A stretch of 6,927 nucleotides of DNA, taken from contig DFBH01000014.1 of assembly GCA_002366545.1 (NCBI GenBank), positions 1 through 6,927 on the forward strand, read 5' to 3'. The notes under the pieces are model-generated. The model searched no databases, was not told where the DNA came from, and saw only the letters and a list, made by a program, of their open reading frames with translations. This DNA is from Candidatus Oleimmundimicrobium americanum. GTDB lineage: Bacteria; Actinomycetota; Aquicultoria; UBA3085; Oleimmundimicrobiaceae. Shown here in pieces: positions 1 to 4,640 of this stretch. Positions within the stretch are counted from its first letter, which is position 1. Every line of letters starts with the position of its first letter. The position numbers and the translations under genes were made by a program.

Positions 1-891
1 GAAAAAAATTAGTGGAGAGTACGAGAAAAGATAATTATAAAAAGAGTGCCAGTAGTTGCCAAATACGATCTTAAACGGAAATATGCTCTCAATTTCATGA
101 CCGGAAGCCAATGCTTTGCCGTATATGCGATTATTTAACACCAGCAAAAAAACAACGGGTATGGCCCCTCCCAAAATACCCATTAACAAATCCAGCCAAA
201 CAACTTTCCTTTTAAATAAAAGCGCTAACGATACAACCAAGTAAGGCAAAATCAATAATACATAAGGAGTGCGCTGCGTTATGGCAATTCCCAAAAACAA
301 GCCGCATAAAAAGGCGTAAATCAGATAATTTCTACCGCTTTTTATGGTTTTAATGAAAAAATATAAAGAAAAAATGGCTAAAACAGCAGGTGGTAAATTG
401 TTAAAATGGCTATTGGCCATGAATATATAGGCGGGAAATACCGAAAGAATGATACCGGAAAAAATTGCAACTTTTTCGTTAAAAATTTCTTTGGACAGTA
501 AATAAACCCCGATTATTCCTAAAGCCGCAATTATTGAAGATACAAAATTGATGATATGCAAACGACGGGCAATTGCCAGTAAAATTATATATCCAAAGGG
601 CTTTCTGCTGGTATAATTATCGTTCCCCAAAGGTTTTATGTGGATTGGCCTAAAAAAATCAACATCGTATTTTTCATTTAAATCCGAGTGCCAAACAAAC
701 GTACCTTTTTCGGCCAATTGTTTTGAAAAGAAAAGCGCGTCATTCTCGTCCACACTAAAAGGAGCACGTGCATCAACGGTAAAATTAACATAATTGAATA
801 CCGTTAGCATACAAAAAATAGCAAGAAATATAGGGACAAGTATCCCTCTGCCAAAATATCTTTTGCCGCGCACCGCTTTTATAAAATTCAT
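1..891 (-). CDS. GT-C fold membrane glycosyltransferase (GT39/ArnT-like), 3' end cut by window
   Basis: The minus-strand frame is open from the ATG at 891 to base 1, giving 297 residues with no stop, so the C-terminus lies outside the window. The protein is very hydrophobic. TM1 (about residues 17-36) is followed by a long extracytoplasmic loop carrying acidic residues (D40, then DEND at 48-51), the usual place of the catalytic acid in GT-C enzymes. The loop ends in SRKPFGYIILL, like the KPP-LYYWLL region of GT39 proteins, and at least six further helices follow (about 115-133, 142-158, 165-181, 188-205, 209-227, 233-251). Family members transfer a sugar from a polyprenyl-phosphate carrier to lipid, protein or glycan outside the membrane. 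The ATG overlaps the stop of the upstream GT2 gene (ATGA, 888-891), implying translational coupling. The acceptor and sugar cannot be read from the sequence. An oligosaccharyltransferase or other GT-C subfamily is possible. Confidence 0.8.
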   Translation of the reverse strand, partial: MNFIKAVRGKRYFGRGILVPIFLAIFCMLTVFNYVNFTVDARAPFSVDENDALFFSKQLAEKGTFVWHSDLNEKYDVDFFRPIHIKPLGNDNYTSRKPFGYIILLAIARRLHIINFVSSIIAALGIIGVYLLSKEIFNEKVAIFSGIILSVFPAYIFMANSHFNNLPPAVLAIFSLYFFIKTIKSGRNYLIYAFLCGLFLGIAITQRTPYVLLILPYLVVSLALLFKRKVVWLDLLMGILGGAIPVVFLLVLNNRIYGKALASGHEIESIFPFKIVFGNYWHSFYNYLFSYSPLIFF

Positions 892-1769
892 TCCTTGCGA
901 GACATCCCAACTATTAAATCGGCAAGCAGCCCGATGACAAGAACCTGGAAGGCCACCATTAATGCGACAATTGTGGAGCCGGTAATGCTAAATCCGCGAG
1001 CAATAATATCATAAAAAAGCTTGCCTACCCCTATAAACAATAACGCCGCCGCAACAGGTAAAAATATTTTTAAAGGGTTAAAATACATCACCATTCTAAT
1101 TACTTGCGTTAAATACCTGACCGTATCGTGAATGGGACGGAATTTTGATACCCCCACCCGCTTCTTATATTCAATCGGAAAATATTTTACGGGATGATTA
1201 TTAATTAAAAAAGAAAGGGTCATCGTGGTTACGCAAGAAAATCCCCTTGGAAGAAGATAAAGATATTTTAAAGCAACGTCTCTTCTAAACACGCGTAGCC
1301 CTGAATTAAGGTCGGGAATATCGGAGCCGGTTAAAAATATGGCAAGTTTTCTTATGCACCATTTTGCGGGCACTCTAAGAATTTTTGTGTGCCCCTGCTC
1401 ACTTGTTCTTGCTCCTACAACCTGGTCGTACTGCTCGCTTTCGTCTAAAACTTTTACCAATTCCGGAATTTGATGGTTGGGATAAGTAAGATCCGCGTCT
1501 GACCAGACAACGTATTTGCCTTTGGCTTGTAAAGTCCCATATTTTCTTGACGCCCCTGTTCCCAAATTTATGGGCCTCTCAAACAACCTTACCCGGGGAT
1601 ATTTTCCAACAATTTTTGCAGTATTATCCGTAGAAGCATCGTCAACCACAATTACTTCGTAAGAATATTTGGATGAGTCCATGGCTTTTTTGATGATTTC
1701 AAGTTCATCCGCGATGGCTTTTTCTTCATTGTATGCAGCTAAAACAATGCTAACATCCACTTGTTTCAA
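888..1769 (-). CDS. GT2 family polyprenyl-phosphate glycosyltransferase (DPM1/GtrB/ArnC-like)
   Basis: This is a family 2 (GT-A fold) transferase that loads a nucleotide sugar onto a polyprenyl-phosphate carrier at the inner face of the membrane. From the chosen start (293 aa) the fold begins at once with VSIVLAAYNEE (about 6-16). VVDDAS (41-46) holds the nucleotide-binding Asp pair, and SDAD (90-93) is the metal-binding DxD-type motif. Near 206 comes GVSKFRPIHDT, then two C-terminal membrane helices (about 234-252 and 265-289), the GtrB/ArnC arrangement. I chose TTG at 1769 because GAAGG lies 7 bases upstream and the domain starts there. The frame also extends to a GTG at 1910, but those 47 extra residues are encoded by a palindromic repeat and that GTG abuts its only purine tract without spacing. 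The stop overlaps the start of the GT-C gene, so this enzyme probably makes the donor its neighbour uses. The sugar is unknown. Confidence 0.85.
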   Translation of the reverse strand: MKQVDVSIVLAAYNEEKAIADELEIIKKAMDSSKYSYEVIVVDDASTDNTAKIVGKYPRVRLFERPINLGTGASRKYGTLQAKGKYVVWSDADLTYPNHQIPELVKVLDESEQYDQVVGARTSEQGHTKILRVPAKWCIRKLAIFLTGSDIPDLNSGLRVFRRDVALKYLYLLPRGFSCVTTMTLSFLINNHPVKYFPIEYKKRVGVSKFRPIHDTVRYLTQVIRMVMYFNPLKIFLPVAAALLFIGVGKLFYDIIARGFSITGSTIVALMVAFQVLVIGLLADLIVGMSRKE

Positions 1770-1776
1770 GTTTTTG

Positions 1777-1781
1777 CCTTC
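1777..1781 (-). promoter_or_regulatory. Ribosome binding site deciding the GT2 start
   Basis: On the minus strand GAAGG stands 7 bases before TTG at 1769. It supports the shorter GT2 protein over the GTG at 1910, whose upstream AAGGGGAGG directly touches the start codon and belongs to a repeat. Intermediate ATG and GTG codons lie inside or beside the palindromic repeat. Confidence 0.55.
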
Positions 1782-1830
1782 TTTTATTTTTGTCTTTTTT
1801 TGATAAATTTCTCTTTCCGTTGTTGCAACC

Positions 1831-1864
1831 GAGACTGCCACGCCCTTCGGGCTCGCAGTGACGA
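1831..1864. repeat. Short palindromic repeat, GTCATTGCGAG family, copy 1
   Basis: On the minus strand it begins with GTCACTGCGAG and ends with GTGGCAGTCTC; GCCCGAAGGGC forms the hairpin tip. It matches the ends of the copy at 1954-1992 with two transition changes. It lies just upstream of the GT2 start, in the predicted leader, and would add a repeat-encoded peptide if the longer GT2 frame were used. Elements of this style are common in intergenic DNA of many bacteria (general knowledge). Confidence 0.7.
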
Positions 1865-1905
1865 ATAGTGTGTTATTAAGCCGCGAGCAATGTGACAACA
1901 TAGAG

Positions 1906-1943
1906 CTCACCCTCCCCTTAATCCCCTCCCATCAAGGGAGGAG
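1906..1943. repeat. CT/GA-rich hairpin repeat
   Basis: The tract starts CTCACCCTCCCC and contains CCTCCC-ATCAA-GGGAGG (1925-1941), a perfect 6-bp stem with a 5-base loop. It resembles a short repeat seen between genes in various uncultured bacteria (recalled, not checked). It lies between two GTCATTGCGAG-type repeats and inside the predicted leader of the glycosyltransferase operon. Confidence 0.55.
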
Positions 1944-1953
1944 AATGCAAGAA

Positions 1954-1992
1954 CGTCATTGCGAGAAGCGACAGCGACGTGGCAATCTCATG
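1954..1992. repeat. Short palindromic repeat, GTCATTGCGAG family, copy 2
   Basis: The plus strand reads GTCATTGCGAG (1955-1965), a GCGACAGCGACG interior, then TGGCAATCTC (1980-1989). Ends and spacing define the family. Other members or remnants are at 1831-1864, 2513-2549, 3843-3895 and 5419-5432. No transposase gene lies in the window. Confidence 0.75.
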
Positions 1993-2013
1993 ATTTATTT
2001 GCTTTTGAAAGCC

Positions 2014-2022
2014 AGTATATCA
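2014..2022 (-). promoter_or_regulatory. Candidate extended -10 promoter for the glycosyltransferase operon
   Basis: On the minus strand TGA-TATACT is an extended -10 (TGn plus 5 of 6 consensus bases). No good -35 is visible at 17 bases, as is usual for extended -10 promoters. Transcription would start near 2007 and give a leader of about 240 nt to the TTG at 1769, containing the repeats at 1954-1992, 1906-1943 and 1831-1864. Confidence 0.4.
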
Positions 2023-2133
2023 GACTGTATCCGTCTTAATTGTAATTTCGACCAAAAAATATTTTTTCTTCATTGTTTTAGACAAAAAATAATTAAAGGA
2101 TTATAAGTCTTGTGGCACTCTCGCTTCAGCTAA

Positions 2134-2162
2134 AGCTCCTCCCGCCAAAGGCGGGCAAGCTT
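2134..2162. repeat. GC-rich hairpin repeat, CCCGCC-AAA-GGCGGG family
   Basis: CCCGCC-AAA-GGCGGG (2141-2155) is a perfect stem inside an outer AAGCT/AGCTT pair. Related copies occur at 2501-2514 (half), 3759-3787 and inside 3843-3895. No T-run follows, so it is a repeat more than a terminator. Confidence 0.65.
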
Positions 2163-2182
2163 TCTAAAATAAGAAATTAAAT

Positions 2183-2323
2183 TGAAAAAATAAAAACTAT
2201 ATAGAAAAATTTAAAATTGAAAACCAAATAATAAAACGTAAAATTCTAAAACGCTTTCAATCCAAAAGATTATCCTCTGGACAAAAGCTTTCTTAATTCT
2301 TAATTATCGTTTTTATTTTTTCA
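2183..2323. repeat. AT-rich inverted repeat pair in intergenic DNA
   Basis: TGAAAAAATAAAAAC at 2183-2197 is exactly inverted at 2309-2323 (15 of 15). The arms are low complexity, so chance or simple-sequence drift is possible. The stretch between has no open frame worth calling. Confidence 0.4.
2269..2304. repeat. Diverged ATTATCC repeat, copy 1
   Basis: ATTATCCTCTGGACAAAAGC and the following T-rich bases align with 2941-2979 with only scattered substitutions. The palindrome seen in copy 2 (TTATCC/GGATAA) is disturbed here by one change (GGACAA). Confidence 0.45.
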
Positions 2324-2379
2324 TTCTCCATTTTTCATTTAACTGTTGGCTATTTGCCTGTGAGCTTGCCTTTTCTAAC

Positions 2380-2411
2380 CTATTTCCGAATTATCGATAA
2401 TACGGAAATAG
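2380..2411. repeat. 32-bp near-perfect palindrome centred on ATCGAT, copy 1
   Basis: Arms CTATTTCCG and CGGAAATAG surround ATTATCGATAAT, with a single A-A mismatch at the tenth position from each end. The copy at 3697-3728 is its exact reverse complement across all 32 bases, so the pair is oppositely oriented and brackets hicBA. It could be a REP-like or recombinase-recognised element; no matching enzyme is in the window. Confidence 0.8.
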
Positions 2412-2500
2412 ATGGGGAGAGCGTGGGGAAATAATACATGGCATCCTGTCAAGAGAGAGAAAGAGTAAGTCTCCCATCGAGGAATGTATTTCCCTCTTCC

Positions 2501-2549
2501 CTTGGCGGGCAAGCGCAGTGACGAGTGTGCCCGAGATTGCCACATCATT
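2501..2549. repeat. Composite of two repeat families
   Basis: CTTGGCGGGCAAGC (2501-2514), half of the CCCGCC-type hairpin, is fused to GCAGTGACGAG, and GAGATTGCCACATCAT (about 2533-2548) follows. The latter two are opposite ends of GTCATTGCGAG-type repeats in an unusual order, indicating insertion or recombination among repeats. Confidence 0.5.
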
Positions 2550-2565
2550 TTTAGGCGGAGAAATA

Positions 2566-2770
2566 GGTTGTTCAGGAAATAAGCCGAAGACAACTCGGAC
2601 ATTTTGATAGCTCACCAGTATCAACCTATTAAATTTTGAGTTCACTACAAAATGCTCCTCGGTTTGAGCCCGTTTATATCCGTCTTACAACTTAGTTGGA
2701 AGCTTTGGCTTAAAAGCCAAAGGGAAGGATATAGTTTAGCCTGACGAGTTCTGCAGGCGCCTGAACAACC
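2566..2770. repeat. Branched inverted-repeat element with nested hairpins
   Basis: The outer arms are GGTTGTTCAGG (2566-2576) and its exact inverse CCTGAACAACC (2760-2770). Inside, TATATCC (2675-2681) pairs with GGATATA (2727-2733) and encloses two hairpins: CAAC-TTA-GTTG (2688-2698, read as CAACTTAGTTG) and CTTTGGCTT-AA-AAGCCAAAG (2703-2722, 9-bp stem). That is a three-way junction with perfect stems, on either strand. It may be a small non-autonomous mobile element, a structured RNA or a recombination substrate. No promoter was found for it. Confidence 0.5.
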
Positions 2771-2881
2771 GTACATTTTGGAGCCGTAAAAAAATGATCG
2801 GCCGCCCAGCTCAGGAATTTCGATAAAATCTCTTTATTAATCTCAATATTTGTAGATTTTACAAAATTCCTTCGTCTTTTG

Positions 2882-2913
2882 GTTCGTTTTCTTAGGCGAG
2901 TAAGAAAACGAAC
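2882..2913. repeat. 13-bp perfect hairpin
   Basis: GTTCGTTTTCTTA (2882-2894) and TAAGAAAACGAAC (2901-2913) pair perfectly over a GGCGAG loop. No clean T-run follows on either strand and no gene ends nearby, so a terminator role is doubtful. It is more likely another palindromic element. Confidence 0.55.
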
Positions 2914-2940
2914 AAATCAATCATTTTTGTCCAGTAGACA

Positions 2941-2979
2941 ATTATCCTTTGGATAAAAACTTTTTTCAATTGCTTAGTT
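2941..2979. repeat. Diverged ATTATCC repeat, copy 2
   Basis: It matches 2269-2304 in the same orientation. It contains TTATCC-TTT-GGATAA (2942-2956), a perfect 6-bp hairpin. It lies about 150 bases upstream of hicB. Confidence 0.45.
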
Positions 2980-3062
2980 TTAAAGCGCATCGTCAGACCA
3001 GCCTGGTACAAACCTGTGTCAGGTATCTGGGACACTATACTTCCGCAATTCAAGCTTTATAA

Positions 3063-3091
3063 TTGTCTCTATTTTATATGTATGTTATCTT
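3063..3091 (+). promoter_or_regulatory. Candidate hicBA promoter
   Basis: TTGTCT (3063-3068) and TATCTT (3086-3091) are 17 bases apart, and TG at 3083-3084 makes an extended -10. The start point would be near 3098, giving a leader of about 30 nt that contains the AAAGGAG ribosome site. No clear operator palindrome overlaps it. Confidence 0.5.
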
Positions 3092-3128
3092 TTAAGCAGG
3101 CTTGATGATATTTGAAAGGAGTTTTACG

Positions 3129-3341
3129 ATGACAATCAAAACATTCACCGCGGTACTTCATAAAGAAGAAGATATGTATGTTGTGGAGTGTCCGGAAGTT
3201 GGAACAGTAAGTCAAGGTTCAACCATAGAAGATGCATTGGCAAATTTAAAAGAAGCAACAGAACTTTACTTAGAGGAGTTCCCTGACCTTAAAATTGAAA
3301 AACCACTACTCACAACTTTCGAGGTTGCAGTTAATGCATAG
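3129..3341 (+). CDS. hicB: HicB-family antitoxin
   Basis: This 70-residue protein is the antitoxin half of a type II toxin-antitoxin pair; family members bind HicA and block its RNase. It shows the HicB (UPF0150) pattern: FTAVLHKEEDMYVVECPEVG (6-25), then QGSTIEDALANLKEATELYLEE (29-50), a partly degraded RNase H-like fold. After residue 50 only a short tail remains, so the C-terminal helix-turn-helix or ribbon-helix-helix domain that many HicB proteins use for autoregulation appears absent. ATG at 3129 was chosen because AAAGGAG ends 7 bases before it. In-frame TTG 3102 and ATG 3105 lie upstream of or in that site. The stop at 3341 overlaps hicA by 8 bases. Antitoxin-first order is common in the family. 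An orphan UPF0150 protein is excluded by the adjacent hicA. Confidence 0.9.
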   Translation: MTIKTFTAVLHKEEDMYVVECPEVGTVSQGSTIEDALANLKEATELYLEEFPDLKIEKPLLTTFEVAVNA

Positions 3342-3561
3342 GTTACGAAAAGCTTCCGGTAAAGAAACTATTCAAGCACTAAAACAACTCGGATTTCGAC
3401 AAATTCGACAGCGCGGAAGCCATGTAGTGTTAAAAAAATCAACTGCAAGTGGAGATATTGGCTGCGTAGTGCCACTACATAAAGAGTTAAAAGTAGGAAC
3501 TCTTCAAGGCATCCTTCGACAAGCAAAAGTTAAACCGGAAGATTTTATGGGAAACTTATAA
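3334..3561 (+). CDS. hicA: HicA-family mRNA interferase toxin
   Basis: This 75-residue protein has a double-stranded-RNA-binding-like fold that cleaves mRNA and slows growth when free of HicB. Visible landmarks are SGKETIQALKQLGF (8-21), RQRGSHVVLKK (26-36) with the conserved catalytic His at 30, VPLHKELKVGTLQGILRQA (51-69 approximately) and the PEDF tail, all at standard spacing for full-length HicA. ATG at 3334 was chosen because the domain begins there, GAGG lies 9 bases upstream and it overlaps the hicB stop. An earlier in-frame ATG at 3295 lies deep inside hicB. The key His is intact, so the toxin looks active. The pair sits alone between repeat-rich spacers, consistent with horizontal acquisition, though that is inference. 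Confidence 0.92.
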   Translation: MHRLRKASGKETIQALKQLGFRQIRQRGSHVVLKKSTASGDIGCVVPLHKELKVGTLQGILRQAKVKPEDFMGNL

Positions 3562-3627
3562 ATTTAAACATTCCCCTACCAGGAACTTACTTCTTAGTTT
3601 TGAGCCCCCTTCAAAGGAAAAACCCTT

Positions 3628-3693
3628 TAAAAGAAAAACACCATTATTTAAAAAGAGACCCCTTTTAAATAACTTTCTAAAAGTTTTCTTTTA
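3628..3693 (+). terminator. Nested AT-rich hairpin after hicBA, possible terminator
   Basis: An inner stem TTATTTAAAAAG/CTTTTAAATAA (3644-3655, 3662-3672, loop AGACCC) is enclosed by TAAAAGAAAAAC/GTTTTCTTTTA (3628-3639, 3683-3693), each with one bulged A. T-rich bases follow the inner stem on the plus strand. Low GC makes it weak; it could act in both directions. Confidence 0.4.
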
Positions 3694-3695
3694 CA

Positions 3696-3729
3696 CCTAT
3701 TTCCGTATTATCGATAATTCGGAAATAGG
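3696..3729. repeat. Near-perfect palindrome centred on ATCGAT, copy 2 (inverted)
   Basis: CCTATTTCCG...CGGAAATAGG with the ATTATCGATAAT core and one T-T mismatch. Bases 3697-3728 are the exact reverse complement of 2380-2411. It lies directly after the hicBA hairpin. Flanks of the two copies do not align further, so the repeated unit is the palindrome itself. Confidence 0.8.
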
Positions 3730-3758
3730 GAGGTAATTGGGCATTTATCTTTATTCAC

Positions 3759-3787
3759 CCTCCTCCGCCAGAGGTGGACAGGCGGGA
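3759..3787. repeat. GC-rich hairpin repeat, CCCGCC family
   Basis: CCTCCGCC-AGA-GGTGGA followed by CAGGCGGGAG. It is an imperfect copy of the hairpin at 2134-2162, closest to the insert inside 3843-3895. Confidence 0.5.
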
Positions 3788-3842
3788 GTTCGTTGGATAG
3801 ATTGCTGATTTCACTATACTCCATCTGCCATCCGCTACTTAT

Positions 3843-3895
3843 GAGATTGCCACGTCACTTCGTTCCTCCCACCAGAGGCGGACAGGCGCAATGAC
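3843..3895. repeat. GTCATTGCGAG-family repeat interrupted by a CCCGCC-family repeat
   Basis: The element reads GAGATTGCCACGTCACTTCG, then a CCTCCCACCAGAGGCGGACAGG-like hairpin (about 3866-3887), then GCAATGAC. Removing about 19 inserted bases restores a normal CTTCGTTCCTCGCAATGAC end. This looks like one short repeat inserted into another. Confidence 0.6.
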
Positions 3896-3904
3896 TGGGA
3901 AGAA

Positions 3905-3998
3905 TTAATCCTTAATCCTTTAGTCCTTACCCCTAATTCCTTACTTTACCCTTTCCCCGTTACCCTATCCCCTTCTTTTTCTTACTCTAATCTCCACG
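3905..3998. other. Pyrimidine-rich tract upstream of sortase
   Basis: Nearly a hundred bases dominated by C and T on the plus strand, built of loose TTAATCC/CCTTA-like units that decay rightwards. There is no open frame of note. It may be degenerate simple-sequence DNA; no defined function is visible. Confidence 0.45.
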
Positions 3999-4026
3999 CT
4001 CCATCGCTCATTAACAATATATTTTA

Positions 4027-4042
4027 TGTTAAAATTCAAACA
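4027..4042 (+). promoter_or_regulatory. Extended -10 promoter of sortase, apparently leaderless
   Basis: TG-T-TAAAAT (4027-4035) is an extended -10 ending 6 bases before the ATG at 4042, so the predicted start point falls on or next to the start codon. No Shine-Dalgarno sequence precedes the ATG. The -35 region is poor (CTCATT at 17 bases). Confidence 0.5.
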
Positions 4043-4638
4043 TGAGTGGAAAAAAGAGCCAAATTGGTGTAATCCTTATCATAATCGGTGTACTAATATT
4101 GTTTTATCCGGCCGCAACTGCGATTTATGGAAATTATTATCAAAACCTTTTGCTCAAAGAAATTGAATCCAAATCAGAGTCAGCTCCGGTAAGAGAAACC
4201 GTTGAATTGCAACAGGAAAAAGGAATTAAAGAAAAAAAGGTGTTTCCCCCAACGATAATAGTAATTTCAAAAATAGGCCTCACTCAAGCAGTCTCAGAAG
4301 GAATATCAAAAGAAGTTCTACAAAAGAGCCCCGGTCACTATCCAACCTCTGTAAACCCGGGAGAAATCGGATATTGCGCTATCGCCGGACACAGAGTAAC
4401 TTACAGCAAACCTTTTAACCGGCTAAGTGAATTAAAAAAAGGAGATGAAATTACACTAAAAACACCTGATAATAAATTTATATATCAGGTGTTTTCGAGT
4501 AAACAAATTAAGGCCACTGAAAAAATAGCTTTAGAAGAATCTAAAGACGCAAAGCTTATACTAACAACCTGTGCACCTAAATATCATGACAGCCACAGGC
4601 TAATTATAAAAGCAGCTTTAATCTCAGATAAAAATTGA
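4042..4638 (+). CDS. Sortase (class D/E-like), membrane-anchored cysteine transpeptidase
   Basis: Sortases cut a C-terminal sorting signal of secreted proteins and join them to the envelope or to each other. This 198-residue protein has an N-terminal membrane anchor (about 7-29), a charged linker (35-68) and the sortase beta barrel. The catalytic triad is complete: His117 in AIAGHR, Cys177 in LTTCAP and Arg186 in SHRLII. Upstream, GHYPTSVNPGEIG (98-110) and FNRLSELKKGDEI (125-137) are standard class D/E landmarks; the TTC-P...SHRL spacing resembles class E. The size is normal. The start has no ribosome site but an adjacent extended -10, suggesting a leaderless mRNA. The next gene, convergent with 2 bp between stops, encodes a protein with a sorting signal and is the likely substrate. 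The class assignment is tentative. Confidence 0.93.
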   Translation: MSGKKSQIGVILIIIGVLILFYPAATAIYGNYYQNLLLKEIESKSESAPVRETVELQQEKGIKEKKVFPPTIIVISKIGLTQAVSEGISKEVLQKSPGHYPTSVNPGEIGYCAIAGHRVTYSKPFNRLSELKKGDEITLKTPDNKFIYQVFSSKQIKATEKIALEESKDAKLILTTCAPKYHDSHRLIIKAALISDKN

Positions 4639-4640
4639 AA

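Noticed and set aside
1858..2106. Plus-strand open frame of 82 codons
   Set aside because: It consists mostly of palindromic repeats read as codons (including the CTCACCCTCCCC and GTCATTGCGAG elements), with no domain and no ribosome site.
2380..2411. dif-like Xer recombination site
   Set aside because: The symmetry is uninterrupted through the centre and the arms do not resemble known dif arms; no Xer gene is in the window.
2375..2645. Two overlapping minus-strand open frames (2375-2602 and 2391-2645)
   Set aside because: Both run through the 32-bp palindrome and the composite repeats at 2501-2549; they compete in different frames and neither resembles a protein family.
3295..3333. Earlier ATG for hicA and earlier TTG/ATG for hicB (3102/3105)
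   Set aside because: The extra residues precede the conserved domains. The internal starts at 3334 and 3129 have properly placed ribosome sites; the upstream ones do not.
1831..3895. CRISPR array
   Set aside because: The repeats are of several unrelated families at irregular spacing and in both orientations, with no regular spacers and no cas genes.
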